Below are positions 48,367 through 58,429 of a DNA stretch of 64,000 bases, in pieces; within the stretch, counting starts at the first letter, position 1; each line of letters begins with the position of its first letter. A model generated the notes under the pieces. The model made no database searches. It was not told where the DNA came from and saw only the letters and a program-made list of their open reading frames with translations. Source of the DNA: Chloroflexota bacterium (lineage in GTDB: Bacteria > Chloroflexota > Anaerolineae > Promineifilales > Promineifilaceae); NCBI GenBank assembly GCA_018004935.1, contig JAGNBF010000018.1:24097-88096 (forward strand), read 5' to 3'. The translations under genes and the position numbers were made by a program.

Positions 48367-51288
48367 ATGAGTGGCACGCATTCTAATGATGGATGTCAGC
48401 GGGAGATTCACGATAATCAATTTGTGAATCAGATAGTTGAGGTTCTGGGACAAGGGGTAACGGTTGTCTCGATGGAGGGCCGTTTTGAGTATGTCAATCC
48501 GGCGTATGCGGCGATGGTCGGGCGTACAACTCAGGAACTAATCGGTTTGCGGCCGCAGGCTGTCACGCACCCTGACGATTGGACAAAATTGGCGCAAGCC
48601 CTTAAACAACGACAGGCAGGCCACACAACGACTTATGAAACGCGTTTGTTACGTTCTGATGGAAGTATCGTTTATGCCCACATTACTGGTTCGCCACGCT
48701 GGCAAGAAGGCCAGGTGATTGGCACATTTGTTATTATCACTGATTTGACGGAACAGCGGCAGGCGGAAAAAGCCTTACATGAAAGTGAAGAGCGTTATCG
48801 TTTGTTAGTGCATAAGATTCGTGATGTGGTGTTTCAAACAGATGCGGCGGGATGCTGGACATTTTTGAATCAGGTGTGGGAAGAGATTACCGGTTTTGCG
48901 GTGGCGGACTCATTGGCGCAAAGTGTTGATGGCTATGTGTATCCTGAGGATAGCGAACGGCATAGAGCGGAATTTGCTCCCCTGATGGAGGGGCGCAAAA
49001 CGGATTGTCGGTATGAGATGCGCCTTATTACACAAGAGGGGGGGCATCGGTGGTTTGAAGTTGATGTCCGCTTACTTCGGAATGAAGCAGGTGAAGTGGT
49101 GGGGACGACGGGTTTACTCCATGATATAACACAACGTAAACGGGTAGAGATGGTCGAATATGAACAAAGGACGTTGGCGGAAGCGTTGCAAGACACTGCG
49201 GCCGCGCTCACAAGCACACTGGATTTAGATGAAGTATTTGACCGTATTCTAGACAAAGTGGGCCATGTGACTTCCCACACTGGGGCGAGCATTTTATCCC
49301 TCAAAGGGACCAAAGCGTATTCAGTGCGGGCTTCTGGGTGGCTTAGAGCCTGGCTAGAGGCAACCCCTACGGGGCAGTTCCAGATTGATAGTAGTGAATC
49401 GGGCTTACTGCGAAGGATGATCAAGATTTGTGAGCCGGTGATCATTCCTGATACACATGACCATCTGTCTTGGTTGGAAGAGCATGGATTAACATGGGTA
49501 CATTCGTTCGCGGCCGCGCCCATTCGCATAGAGGGAACCATTGCCGGTTTTCTCATCCTCGTCAGTGAAAAGCGTGATTTCTTTACCCCTATCCATGCTC
49601 ACCGCCTACAAACCTTTGCCGATCAGGCCGCCATTGCCCTCAAGAACGCTCAACTTTTCCGCGAAACCCGGCAACTGATGGCTGTGGAACGCCGCCATTA
49701 TCAAGAACTTGAAGCCGTACTCCATGCTGGCCTCAGCCTGCTGACATCCCTCGATCTAGACGAGGTTCTCACGGCTATACTTCATTCCTTGTTTGAACTG
49801 TTTCCTATCTATTCCACCAATATTTTCCTATATGACAATGGTAAACTCACATTTGGTTTGGGGATGATGCCCGATGGATTGACCAATCACCCTTATGCCG
49901 AACCGCGACGCCAAGGGTTGACTCACCAGGTTATACAGAGCGGTCAACCTATTTTTGTGGATGATACGGAGACTCACCCCCTCTTTGCCCAAACCCGAGA
50001 GCAATGGGGCCGTTTTTCCATTGCCGGATTACCCTTGCTCATAGAAGCACAAGTTGTCGGGGTGTTAAATGTCTCTTACCCAGATCCCCATTTTTTTAGT
50101 GATGCGGAAAAACAGCTTATGCAACTCCTGGCAACCCATGCGGCTATTGCCATTCAAAACGCCCGCTTGCATGAAAAAGCCCAGCTTCATGCCCATGAAC
50201 TGACACAGCGGGTAGCCGAGCGCACGACAGAGTTGGAGCAGGAACGGAGCCGTCTGCAAACGATTCTCGATGCGGTAAGTGATGCTATTTATTTTGCCGA
50301 TGCCAACAAGATTATCCGTTATGCCAACCCGGCGACGGAACATATCACTGGTTATCGGGCGGAGGAAATCAAGGGTAAACCTGGTCATCTGTGGCGGGGA
50401 CCAACGAACCAGGCCATTCTGGAGAATCTGGAAGCGACGATAGAGAGGGGAGGGCACTGGCAAGGAGAGGTGATCAATCAGCGTAAAGATGGCACCTTGT
50501 ATGATGCCAGTTTGAGCCTCAGCCCTTTGAAGGATGTCCAGCAACGGATTATTGGTTATGTAGGTATTCAGCGGGATATTACCAATATTAAGGAATTGGC
50601 CCGATTACGGGGGCAGTTTGTCTCGCGTATAGGTCATGAATTACGTACACCTCTCACCAATTTGCAGATTTATTTAGATTTGTTAAGGCGTGGTCAGCCG
50701 GAAAAGCAGGGCCAGTATTTGGGTCTGTTGCATATTGCGGCTACCCGGTTACGTAAATTGATTGAAGGGTTTTTGGAGTTTTCTAGCCTGACGGCAGAGA
50801 CGTATCCGGTAGAACGACAGATGGTGGATGTGAATGAGGTGTTGGTTCCTTTGTTAGAGGAGTTGCAACCGGTGATGACGGCGCGTCGTCTACAACTGGT
50901 GTTTGAACCGCAACCGGTCTTACCGCTGGTGGCTACTGAGCCTGTTTTGTTGAGCCAATTGGTGTTTCGCCTTCTGGAGAATGCCTGTGATTATACGCCG
51001 CCGGGGGGCCAGATTACGGTGATGACGTACAAAAAATGGGAGGAAGAGGAGGAGTGGCTGTTGATTGCGGTACAGGATACGGGTCCGGGTATAAAAAGCC
51101 AGGAAATTCCCCATTTGTTTGAACAGTTTTTCCGGGGGGAAGCGGCCGCGGATTTTACGACTCCTGGTGCTGGTTTGGGGCTGGCAATTAGCCAGCAGAT
51201 TATTCAGAAGCTCGGCGGCCGCATTACAGTGAATAGTTTGCCCGGAGAAGGGGCCACTTTTATGGTGTGGTTGCCCCAGTTGGGGTGA
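48367..51288 (+). CDS. Multidomain PAS/GAF sensor histidine kinase
   Basis: A ~973-residue soluble kinase; ATG 48367 follows GGGAGTTGG. Order: PAS (~20-135, EVLGQGVTVVSMEGRFEYVN), PAS (~140-265, ending VVGTTGLLHDITQRKR), GAF (~285-440), GAF (~455-625), PAS (~640-765, DAVSDAIYFADANKIIRYAN), HisKA with GHELRTPLTN, and HATPase_c with ENACDYTPPGG, DTGPGIKS, FEQFFRG and GAGLGLAIS. No membrane helices, so it senses cytoplasmic ligands, light or redox through PAS/GAF. No receiver-domain gene adjoins; a convergent LuxR-type HTH gene ends 31 bp away. Confidence 0.92.
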   Translation: MSGTHSNDGCQREIHDNQFVNQIVEVLGQGVTVVSMEGRFEYVNPAYAAMVGRTTQELIGLRPQAVTHPDDWTKLAQALKQRQAGHTTTYETRLLRSDGSIVYAHITGSPRWQEGQVIGTFVIITDLTEQRQAEKALHESEERYRLLVHKIRDVVFQTDAAGCWTFLNQVWEEITGFAVADSLAQSVDGYVYPEDSERHRAEFAPLMEGRKTDCRYEMRLITQEGGHRWFEVDVRLLRNEAGEVVGTTGLLHDITQRKRVEMVEYEQRTLAEALQDTAAALTSTLDLDEVFDRILDKVGHVTSHTGASILSLKGTKAYSVRASGWLRAWLEATPTGQFQIDSSESGLLRRMIKICEPVIIPDTHDHLSWLEEHGLTWVHSFAAAPIRIEGTIAGFLILVSEKRDFFTPIHAHRLQTFADQAAIALKNAQLFRETRQLMAVERRHYQELEAVLHAGLSLLTSLDLDEVLTAILHSLFELFPIYSTNIFLYDNGKLTFGLGMMPDGLTNHPYAEPRRQGLTHQVIQSGQPIFVDDTETHPLFAQTREQWGRFSIAGLPLLIEAQVVGVLNVSYPDPHFFSDAEKQLMQLLATHAAIAIQNARLHEKAQLHAHELTQRVAERTTELEQERSRLQTILDAVSDAIYFADANKIIRYANPATEHITGYRAEEIKGKPGHLWRGPTNQAILENLEATIERGGHWQGEVINQRKDGTLYDASLSLSPLKDVQQRIIGYVGIQRDITNIKELARLRGQFVSRIGHELRTPLTNLQIYLDLLRRGQPEKQGQYLGLLHIAATRLRKLIEGFLEFSSLTAETYPVERQMVDVNEVLVPLLEELQPVMTARRLQLVFEPQPVLPLVATEPVLLSQLVFRLLENACDYTPPGGQITVMTYKKWEEEEEWLLIAVQDTGPGIKSQEIPHLFEQFFRGEAAADFTTPGAGLGLAISQQIIQKLGGRITVNSLPGEGATFMVWLPQLG

Positions 51289-51318
51289 AAGGGCGCGGCC
51301 GCGTATGAGCGGCTTTGT

Positions 51319-51636
51319 TTATTGCCGCCGGTTGTGAATGAAAGATGGTGGTGTTTTTTGATTTTTGGTGGGATGAGTGGGGGGAATGATGCCCCAACGT
51401 TGTGCCAGAGCCAGAGCCTGAGTGCGGGAATGAACGTTCATCTTGCGGTAAAGATTTTGCGTGTGCGTTTTGACGGTGTTGAGAGAGAGGTATAACGCGG
51501 CCGCGATCTCTTTACGTGATAACCCGGTGGCAATCATCTGGAGGATGGCAAGCTCCCGTTGTGTAAGCATGTCAACAACGGAATATTCAGTTCGATCAAG
51601 ATTATTGGGAAAAGCAGGGGAAGATATATGATCCAT
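51319..51636 (-). CDS. LuxR/GerE-type HTH protein, stand-alone
   Basis: A 105-residue protein. Residues ~22-85 form a complete GerE domain: LTQRELAILQMIATGLSRKE, IAAALYLSLNTVKTHTQNLY, RKMNVHSRTQALALAQRWG. The N-terminal 20 residues are polar, and the C-terminal 18 are basic. There is no receiver or ligand domain, as in small GerE-type regulators. It is convergent with the PAS/GAF kinase gene. Targets unknown. Confidence 0.85.
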   Translation of the reverse strand: MDHISSPAFPNNLDRTEYSVVDMLTQRELAILQMIATGLSRKEIAAALYLSLNTVKTHTQNLYRKMNVHSRTQALALAQRWGIIPPTHPTKNQKTPPSFIHNRRQ

Positions 51637-51810
51637 AATTTTGCCTGACTCGACATAACAAGGTACGCGAAGCGGTTTGTCAATACGGCTCTATATTACG
51701 AATCTTTGGTTTTGGTCATAGTGCACAATAGCACCCATTCAATTGACAAAGTTCACCCTCCAAAAATGTTTGTCGAACGACCCGGGGAACGCAAGGTGTT
51801 GGTACCCCGC

Positions 51811-52632
51811 TTATAGGTTTGTTAGTAGATGGATTGTGAACCAGTCGGCGACCGTTTGCTCCATGTCTGGGGTGACGGTATGGGCGACGGGGGGGATGAA
51901 CAGGCGGAGATGGTCGGCCGCGGCCGCGTACACTTCTCTTAACTTCCGGTAGGCATTCAGTGCGTACAACTTGGGCTGGTCGGTGTCGAAATCGCCGTTG
52001 ACCATGAGTAGGGCACGGGGTGCGGCCGCGAACAATTGGGGGTAGGGGTCTATTTGCTCAATGAAGGCTGTGTGTTGGGCGGTTTGCGCCGTTACTTGTT
52101 GCAAGGCCGTGGCCCAGGCGGGGTTAGAAAAAGTACATTCGTCGAGGATGTCGTGCCAGCGTTGGCTGAACTGCGGGATACCCATGAGGGGCGCGGCCGC
52201 GAGCATTTCCGGCACCTGAGCAAACACCAGATAGCTGGCATATGCCCCCAATGAGAAGCCGGTAATACCACAGCGGTTCACATCAGCACGGGAGTCAGAG
52301 GCAAAGTGAGCGCGGACTGTTTGCACATCATCCAGGCATTGGGCAATGATCCGGTAAAACGTCAGCCCAATGTCCAGCCCAGTTTCGGCCGGGTAATGGG
52401 AGTGATGAGGGGTGAACAGTCGCTCGTCAAACCGCTCCCCATGCCACAACGGGTCAAAACTGATCACCAAAAACCCCCGCTTTGCCAGCCGATACCCCAA
52501 ACTCAGCCCGCTCTCTTTATTTCCCCCATACCCGGGCACATAAAACAGTACGGGACATCCCTCAGCCTCTTCCGGAGCCAGGGTCAAAACAGGAATTTCT
52601 TGAATGTGAGTGGTTTGTAAAGAAAGTTTCAA
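51811..52632 (-). CDS. Alpha/beta hydrolase, YitV/prolyl-oligopeptidase-like
   Basis: About 273 residues from a TTG at 52632, chosen because GGATGG lies upstream and the N-terminus KLSLQTTHIQEIPVLTL fits the family; longer reading frames extend into a repeat. VLFYVPGYGGNKESGLSLGY is the oxyanion segment. GITGFSLGAYAS holds the nucleophile Ser, LLMVNGDFDTDQP the Asp, and PPVAHTVTPDM the His. Resembles Bacillus YitV-like esterases. Substrate unknown. Several GCGGCCGC copies give Ala triplets (YAAAADHL, LFAAAPRALL). Confidence 0.8.
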   Translation of the reverse strand: MKLSLQTTHIQEIPVLTLAPEEAEGCPVLFYVPGYGGNKESGLSLGYRLAKRGFLVISFDPLWHGERFDERLFTPHHSHYPAETGLDIGLTFYRIIAQCLDDVQTVRAHFASDSRADVNRCGITGFSLGAYASYLVFAQVPEMLAAAPLMGIPQFSQRWHDILDECTFSNPAWATALQQVTAQTAQHTAFIEQIDPYPQLFAAAPRALLMVNGDFDTDQPKLYALNAYRKLREVYAAAADHLRLFIPPVAHTVTPDMEQTVADWFTIHLLTNL

Positions 52633-52706
52633 TGTACTACCATCCTTTTTCCCCTCATAATCTTCTATAATTCTCAATAGGTCACAATGGGTAAGGGTGG
52701 GGAAAC

Positions 52707-52975
52707 GTGGCCTGAGATGTCGCAGGCCGTTGGTTGAGCCTGTCGCAACCAACGGCACTGCGCTTTATTGAGAAGTGGGCCTTGGGCACACCAAGAGGAA
52801 TGAAAATCTGTAGGACGATTTGGTAAATCGTCCGGGCGATTTGCCAAATCGCCCTACATTTTCGTAGGAGTTCCCCATGTGCCTTGGGCACACCAAGAGG
52901 GATGAAAATCTGTAGGACGATTTGATAAATCGTCCGGGCGATTTGCCAAATCGCCCTACATTTTCGTAGGAGAAA
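52707..52975 (+). repeat. CTGTCGCAACC repeat and two cassettes with double hairpins
   Basis: 52707-52765: GCCTGAGATGTCGCAGGCCG and GTTGAGCCTGTCGCAACC dyads. Cassettes from ~52771 (GTG instead of ATG) and 52877 (ATG, 12-codon frame to TAG), double hairpins at 52809-52858 and 52911-52960. The final TTTTCGTAGGAG at 52961-52972 serves as ribosome-binding site of the tag gene. Confidence 0.8.
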
Positions 52976-52979
52976 CAAA

Positions 52980-53534
52980 ATGATCCGCTGTGCCTGGCCG
53001 GGGGATGATCCTCTGATGATTCAATACCATGATGAAGAGTGGGGTGTTCCCCTGCATGATGATCGCAAACATTTTGAGTTCATTGTCCTGGATGGTAATC
53101 AGGCGGGGTTAAGCTGGCGCACGGTGTTATACAAACGAGAAAACTTCCGTGCCGCCTTTGACCAGTTTGATGTGCACAAAGTGGCCCAGTACGATGAAGT
53201 CAAAGTAGCAGAACTACTCAACAATCCTGGGATTATACGGAACAGGCAGAAGGTCGCGGCCGCGATCAAAAACGCACGTGCTTTCCTCAATATCCAGGCC
53301 CAGTTTGGCTCTTTCGACGCCTACATCTGGCAATTTGTCAACGGTCAACCCATCATCAATCAGTGGCAAAACACCGCCCAAATTCCCGCCCAATCCCCTC
53401 CTGCCGAAGCCATGAGTAAAGATCTGATCAAACGAGGCTTCAGCTTCGTTGGCCCTACCATCTGTTACGCCTACATGCAAGCCGCTGGCATGGTCAACGA
53501 CCATCTGGTAACTTGCTTCAGATACAAAGGGTGA
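52980..53534 (+). CDS. tag: DNA-3-methyladenine glycosylase I
   Basis: A 184-residue base-excision-repair enzyme removing 3-methyladenine. Zinc ligands Cys4, His17, His175 and Cys179 are all present, and EWGVPLHDD, FEFIVLDGNQAGLSW, RENFRAAFDQFD, GIIRNRQK and KRGFSFVGPTICYAYMQAAG match Tag throughout. The position of the E. coli catalytic-pocket Glu38 is Asp38 here (VLDGNQ for CLEGQQ), a conservative but notable change. ATG 52980 uses AGGAG supplied by the upstream dispersed repeat. Confidence 0.95.
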   Translation: MIRCAWPGDDPLMIQYHDEEWGVPLHDDRKHFEFIVLDGNQAGLSWRTVLYKRENFRAAFDQFDVHKVAQYDEVKVAELLNNPGIIRNRQKVAAAIKNARAFLNIQAQFGSFDAYIWQFVNGQPIINQWQNTAQIPAQSPPAEAMSKDLIKRGFSFVGPTICYAYMQAAGMVNDHLVTCFRYKG

Positions 53535-53602
53535 GAAATGGGACTATACCCGATCCGGCGATAAAGTGATCACGATAACCGCAATTCTCCATTTAGCCAA
53601 CA

Positions 53603-53687
53603 TGTCAGAAACCGGGTTTTTCTCTTGTAGGGCATGAGTTGGCCTCAGCAAAAACCCAGTTTCTCCAGCGAGGCTGTATAGTTACCC
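53603..53687. repeat. GAAACCGGGTTTTTCTC repeat
   Basis: TGTCAGAAACCGGGTTTTTC, TTGTAGGGCATGAGTTGGCC, AAAAACCCAGTTTCTCCAGC and GCTGTATAGTTACC; same family as 16919 and 30182. Confidence 0.78.
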
Positions 53688-53708
53688 AATTAATACCGGT
53701 ATAGAGCT

Positions 53709-53915
53709 TCCCACCCCTCACCCTGCCCCCAGGGGCGGGGAACTTTTTCTCGTGTCATTTTTCGCGGGCATCCGCCCGCGAAAAATGACACGAATGGGGT
53801 TTCCCCCTTCCCGCTGGGTAGGGGCAGGGGATGGCTCTTTTGCGGAAAAACGTAACGACTAAGTCATCGTTCAGAAATAACGTGGGTGGCGCGGTCAGGA
53901 GATCGGCCACAGCAT
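53709..53915 (+). mobile_element. C-rich palindromic element, copy 9, then GGTCAGGAGATC repeat
   Basis: Head CCCACCCCTCACCCTGCCCC and AGGGGCGGGGAACTTT, then a perfect palindrome at 53750-53793 (arm TCGTGTCATTTTTCGCGGGC, loop ATCC), then CCCCCTTCCCGCTGGG. The right terminus is absent; at 53857-53915 follows GTGGGTGGCGCGGTCAGGAG of the GGTGGCGCGGTCA family. Confidence 0.78.
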
Positions 53916-53932
53916 TTTCCCCCATCCATCTC

Positions 53933-54337
53933 ATGATGCTTTGCCCTTGCCACAGCGGCCGCCCCTACTCTACCTGTTGCCAGCCTTACCACAACGGCCA
54001 GGCTCCAGCCACCGCCGAAGCGTTGATGCGGTCGCGTTATGCGGCTTATGCGTCCGGCAAAGTGGGCTATATCATTCAGACCACCCACCCCGATAGTCCC
54101 TTGCCGCCCCACAATGAGGTTGTCTGGCGCAAGGAGTTACAACAATTTTGCCGGGGAACCCAATTTGTGGGATTACAAATTATGGCCACGGAGGAAATAG
54201 ATCGGCAGACCGCTACCGTAACCTTTAGAGCTGTATTGTTTCAGGGAGGACGGGATGCTTCGTTTACGGAACGGAGTTTATTTGCGCGGCTACGCGGCCG
54301 TTGGTTTTATGTCAGACCCATGACAGAAGCGGAGTAA
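53933..54337 (+). CDS. YchJ/UPF0225-like SEC-C motif protein
   Basis: A ~134-residue protein starting MMLCPCHSGRPYSTCCQPYH, the SEC-C/YchJ zinc-binding motif (CPC...CC), followed by NGQAPATAEALMRSRYAAYA and KELQQFCRGTQFVGLQIM of the NTF2-like YchJ middle domain. ATG 53933 or 53936; upstream in-frame sequence is repeat-derived. YchJ-like proteins are of unknown function, possibly related to SecA's zinc domain. Confidence 0.85.
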   Translation: MMLCPCHSGRPYSTCCQPYHNGQAPATAEALMRSRYAAYASGKVGYIIQTTHPDSPLPPHNEVVWRKELQQFCRGTQFVGLQIMATEEIDRQTATVTFRAVLFQGGRDASFTERSLFARLRGRWFYVRPMTEAE

Positions 54338-54469
54338 CAAGCCAGGCCTTTGTCAGACGGTGAATAGGGACAGCCACGCGGCCGCGAGCGCGATTTCTGC
54401 AAATGTTCAAGTTATTTAATCATCAATCCTTAGAGGGTTACTCAGTCACAACATTCGGGAGCATCAACC

Positions 54470-55510
54470 ATGTTAATCCTACAACGCCTTGAAAACGAAT
54501 CCACGCCTCTAATAGACGGCCACACCGTCACCTTCGTCTGGGAAGGTGAAAAGCCACCGTTGTTACGGGGCGATTTTAATGGCTGGAATCAAGATCCGGG
54601 GCAGGCGCCTCTTTGGACAGAAGAAGTCCCTGGTTTGTGGTGGCATCAACTAACCTTGCCCGATGATGCTTACATCGAATATGGCTTGGGTACGGATGAG
54701 GATCGTCAGCTTGATCCGCGCAACCCACGGGTTACACCCAATGGCATGGGGCAGATAAACCATTATTTTATGATGCCCCAGGCTGAGTTAAATGCGTGGC
54801 ATGTGCAAAAACAGGGGGTAGCTCGCGGCCGCGTTACCCGTCACCGTGTTACGGCGCGACTGTTGGCACGGGGCAAAACACGCACTGTTTATCTCTACCA
54901 ACCGCCCACGGAACAGCCCGTCCCGCTCCTGCTTGTTTATGATGGACAGGATTATTACCGCCGTGCCCAATTGCCCACCATGGTTGATAACCTCATCGCC
55001 CAGGGAAAAATACCCCCCATCGCCCTGGCGATGATCGCCAACGCCGGGTCACAAGCCCGCATGACAGAATACGCCTGCGCCGACTCGACACTTTTGCACG
55101 TGGTTTACCAATTGCTTCCCCTTGTGCGCGAAAATCTTAACGTGCTTGATCCCGCACAGCACCCTGGTGCGTATGGGGTCTTGGGAGCTTCGATGGGTGG
55201 GTTGATGGCAACATATACCGGGTTGCGCCTGCCGCATCTTTTTGGGCGAGTATTCAGCCAGTCGGGGGCTTTTTATTTTGATGAATATGAAACGGTTGTG
55301 GGGGAGTTGGTGCGTCATGGGCCATTGCGGCCGCTACGCTTTTTTATGGATGTCGGCCAGTTTGAATGGCTCCTGGAACCTAACCGCCGTATGCATACGC
55401 TTTTGAGCGAACGGGGCTACCCGGTTGCCTATCATGAATTTGCTGGTGGTCATAATTACCCATCTTGGCGCAACAATCTGTGGCGTGGTTTGCAATGGCT
55501 TTTTGCCTGA
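54470..55510 (+). CDS. Enterochelin-esterase-like (esterase D fold) hydrolase
   Basis: A 346-residue protein. The N-terminal ~100 residues form an E-set/CBM48-like sandwich (VTFVWEGEKPPLLRGDFNGW). The hydrolase part carries LLLVYDGQDYYRRAQLPTMV, GASMGGLMATYTGL with the nucleophile Ser (~242), a later acidic residue in FFMDVGQFEW and the His in FAGGHNYPSWR. It resembles Fes/IroE esterases that release iron from enterobactin, but no siderophore gene is near and other ester substrates are possible. ATG 54470 follows GGGAG. No signal peptide. Confidence 0.85.
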   Translation: MLILQRLENESTPLIDGHTVTFVWEGEKPPLLRGDFNGWNQDPGQAPLWTEEVPGLWWHQLTLPDDAYIEYGLGTDEDRQLDPRNPRVTPNGMGQINHYFMMPQAELNAWHVQKQGVARGRVTRHRVTARLLARGKTRTVYLYQPPTEQPVPLLLVYDGQDYYRRAQLPTMVDNLIAQGKIPPIALAMIANAGSQARMTEYACADSTLLHVVYQLLPLVRENLNVLDPAQHPGAYGVLGASMGGLMATYTGLRLPHLFGRVFSQSGAFYFDEYETVVGELVRHGPLRPLRFFMDVGQFEWLLEPNRRMHTLLSERGYPVAYHEFAGGHNYPSWRNNLWRGLQWLFA

Positions 55511-56015
55511 TTGCGTCCCGAAAATCATCTTCTCAATAGCACATAGGACTTACGGGGTTGCTCGAGCCGGTCTCCTGACCATGCCTGGTGTGGCCTGGTG
55601 AGGACACCGGCCACAGCGCGTAAGTTCCTCGCCGATAATCTCGCCCCAGGCTGAAGACCCATTGCCAGGATGGAGGGTTAACCCATTCCGCATGGGCAGG
55701 GCCAAGGGTTTTCTTTGGCGAAATTATCACTGTTTAGTTTGTTGTTTGTGAAAGGGGGGGGGATTAGTGCCCCGGCACACCGGGGTGTAGAGGAGATGTG
55801 ATGGGTGTGCCGGGACATTGATGATATATTCGGATAAACGAATATATATCTGGATGGAAGTGTAATGTACTCTTAATAGATAGATAGTGATCAATGTCAT
55901 GAACTGTTGGTGACAAAAATCACCCGGTGGATGACAGAACGAGGGGCATTCCTGTACCTATCTATTCAGGTACGCCCTGCTCATGTCATATTTTATCCTT
56001 GAAGGGAGGTTGCAG
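55511..56015. other. Gene-free stretch with dyads
   Basis: 55565-55625 is a degenerate GGTCTCCTGACC element. 55771-55781 and 55804-55814 pair (CCCGGCACACC / GGTGTGCCGGG). 55824-55847 is ATATATTCG-GATAAA-CGAATATAT, an AT-rich perfect dyad. TTGAAGGGAGGTTGCAG before 56016 is the ribosome-binding site of the RidA gene. No gene seen. Confidence 0.55.
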
Positions 56016-56408
56016 ATGAGCACAAAACGGATTTATGTAGATGGATTGGCGCGGTTGCCTGCGTTTAGCCATGCGGTGGTGGCCGGGGATTTCATTTTTG
56101 TGTCGGGGTCTATTGGCACGAAGCCGGGGGGGATGGAGTTGGTGGCTGGGGGAACTGGACCACAGACGACACAGACGCTCCGCAATATTGAGCGGATTTT
56201 GCAGGCGAGTGGAGCGACGCTGGCGGATGTGGTGAAGATGAATGTATATCTGACGGCCATTGAGGATTTTCCGGCGATGAATATGGCGTATATTGCTGTG
56301 ATGGGTGAGGATCCCCCGGCGCGAATAACGGTAGGGAAGGTAGGCTTTGGGCTTGCGGCCGCGACGGTCGAAATTGACTGTATCGCCTATAAACCCCAAG
56401 GGTCATGA
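56016..56408 (+). CDS. RidA family deaminase-like protein
   Basis: A 130-residue Rid-family protein. ATG 56016 follows GGGAGG. VVAGDFIFVSGSIG, GPQTTQTLRNIERILQASGA and VVKMNVYLTAIEDFPAMN are the RidA pattern; Arg in PPARITVGK (~105) is the catalytic arginine that binds the carboxylate of enamine/imine intermediates. It hydrolyses reactive 2-aminoacrylate-type products released by PLP enzymes. Stands alone. Confidence 0.9.
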   Translation: MSTKRIYVDGLARLPAFSHAVVAGDFIFVSGSIGTKPGGMELVAGGTGPQTTQTLRNIERILQASGATLADVVKMNVYLTAIEDFPAMNMAYIAVMGEDPPARITVGKVGFGLAAATVEIDCIAYKPQGS

Positions 56409-57160
56409 CACCAAACGATTTTTTCGCCCTTCACTTCTTTATCATTGCCTCATAGTGACACACCTGTTGTTCCTATACTGTATCTCAATAATAATAAAAA
56501 TAGTTTACTCCTATTTAGCCCCGTGCTATTATTATTTCAGGTCTTCGGGATTTCGTGAGGTATGGGCAACCGTAAGCGTTCAGTTTCCTGAGAAAAAGAG
56601 CCTTCCGAAGGTTTCTGCAAAGGTGTTGACCAGTGGTACAAACCTTCGGAAGGCTGAACGGTTACCGGCAACCCCACGAAATCCCGAAGAACTATAAATT
56701 ATTGCCATATCCTCTTCCTCTTACCTTATTACCCCCGGAAATAGCTATTCTTCACCAGATAAATTGGTTGTACCCATTAAAAAGGGTCTTCAGGAATTCA
56801 GTGGGTTGCGCCTACAGCCAGAATCTTTTCTTAAAAAGCTATAGCCCACAATTACGGATGTGGTGCTCAGGTTTTTATGGCGAGGTTTAGGATTGATTTG
56901 CCGCCAGTAACCCCCACCCCTAACCCCGTCCCCAGGGGCAGGGAACTTTTCTGAGCGTGGTTTGATTTTCCCCTTTCCCGAAAGAGGGGGTAGGTTTTCA
57001 GACTAAACCTATCCAAGACTTCCGCATAAACGTACCCGTACACAAGGCTGTTGGATTTTCTTCTTCCCAGGGGGAGGGAGAACCCCTGATAGGTGGGTCA
57101 AAGTATAGGTATGGGGTGGTGGGCTTAATGCGGCCGCGCTATACATCAACTGAGGCAAAC
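56409..57160. repeat. Gene-free stretch with several repeats
   Basis: 56543-56697: TCTTCGGGATTTCGTGAGGT is mirrored by CACGAAATCCCGAAGA, enclosing CCTTCCGAAGGTTT and AAACCTTCGGAAGG arms, a ~150-bp nested inverted repeat. 56780-56850: ACGGGCTGG-family fragment. 56908-56993: C-rich element head (CCCCCACCCCTAACCCCGTC) without its palindrome. GAGGCAAAC precedes the next gene. Confidence 0.65.
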
Positions 57161-58357
57161 ATGAACGACACCTATTCACAAACAGCTAAACAGGGCGGTT
57201 CCCCTGATAAGGAGAGTGATTGGCAGAAGAAGTTGATCGAAAGCGCAGAAGGGAAGTTCCGTAGCCTGCTAGAATCCGCCCCTGATGCGATTGTGATTGT
57301 TGATAAGGATGGCCAGATTTATCTCATCAATTCGCAGACAGAACAGCTATTTGGTTATGACCGCCACGAAATCCTGGGTAAACCTATGGAAATTCTGGTT
57401 CCCCCCCGCTTGCGCCAAAAACATCCCATCCACCGCATCAACTATTTTGACGACCCCAAAGTGCGCCCAATGGGCATGGGCTTAGAGCTATATGGGTTAC
57501 GTAAGGATGGCCGTGAGTTCCCGGTGGAGATCAGCCTTAGCCCGTTGAAAACAGAAGAAGGGGTATTGGTGACGGCGGCTATTCGTGATGTGACCGACCG
57601 CAAACGGGTGGAACAGGCGTTACAGGAAAAGAATATTGAACTGGAAAAAGCGAACCGGGCCAAAGACCGGTTTTTGGCCAGTATGTCGCATGAGTTGCGT
57701 ACACCGCTCAACGCTATCATTGGCTTTACCGGCACACTGCTCATGAAACTGGCCGGGCCGCTTACGTTTGATCAGGAAAAACAGTTAAAAACGGTGCAGA
57801 CTAGTGCCCGTCATCTTCTTTCGCTCATCAATGACTTACTTGACCTGGCTAAAATTGAATCAGGGAAGGTGGAATTGGATTTTGAACCGGTGATGTGTCG
57901 GGATTTGTTAGAGGAAGTGGCGACCACATTGCGGCCGCAGGCGGAAGCCAAAGGTCTCCACTTTGAGTTACGTTTGCCCCATGCCCATCCCATCATCCGC
58001 ACTGACCGACGGGCTATCAGCCAGATCGTGCTCAACCTGGCCAATAACGCCATCAAATTTACTGAGCAAGGGCAGGTGTATATCGCCCTAAGCCAACATC
58101 GGGAAGGGGCGCATATGTTCACCGATATCAGCATCAGCGATACGGGCATTGGTATTCGGGTCGAAGATCAGGACCGGTTATTTCAGGCCTTCCAGCAGTT
58201 AGAAACCACCGGGGCGCGACGGCACGAGGGGACGGGTTTAGGACTGCACCTTTCCCAAAAGTTGGCCGATTTGTTAGGCGGCCGCATCTCCTTTCGTAGT
58301 GAATTCGGTCAGGGAAGCACTTTTATCTTGATGATTCCTGGGGAGCCGATTTTGTAA
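57161..58357 (+). CDS. PAS-domain sensor histidine kinase
   Basis: A ~398-residue soluble kinase; ATG 57161 follows GAGG (ATG 57128 would add 11 residues). PAS domain (~30-150: [57 protein letters not shown]), HisKA with [16 protein letters not shown] (~187-202) and HATPase_c with [26 protein letters not shown] and GTGLGL. Followed by a single-domain receiver and a hybrid kinase, forming a probable phosphorelay. Confidence 0.92.
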   Translation: MNDTYSQTAKQGGSPDKESDWQKKLIESAEGKFRSLLESAPDAIVIVDKDGQIYLINSQTEQLFGYDRHEILGKPMEILVPPRLRQKHPIHRINYFDDPKVRPMGMGLELYGLRKDGREFPVEISLSPLKTEEGVLVTAAIRDVTDRKRVEQALQEKNIELEKANRAKDRFLASMSHELRTPLNAIIGFTGTLLMKLAGPLTFDQEKQLKTVQTSARHLLSLINDLLDLAKIESGKVELDFEPVMCRDLLEEVATTLRPQAEAKGLHFELRLPHAHPIIRTDRRAISQIVLNLANNAIKFTEQGQVYIALSQHREGAHMFTDISISDTGIGIRVEDQDRLFQAFQQLETTGARRHEGTGLGLHLSQKLADLLGGRISFRSEFGQGSTFILMIPGEPIL

Positions 58358-58429
58358 GGGCTGGCCTTGGGCCTGCTCAGGTGAGGGTAATCACAAGGGT
58401 TTTCCCTACAGAGGGTGTCCACCCCCTAA

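Noticed and set aside
52633..52758. Longer N-terminus for the YitV-like hydrolase
   Set aside because: The extra 42 codons translate the dispersed CTGTCGCAACC repeat; the family's N-terminus begins at the downstream TTG.
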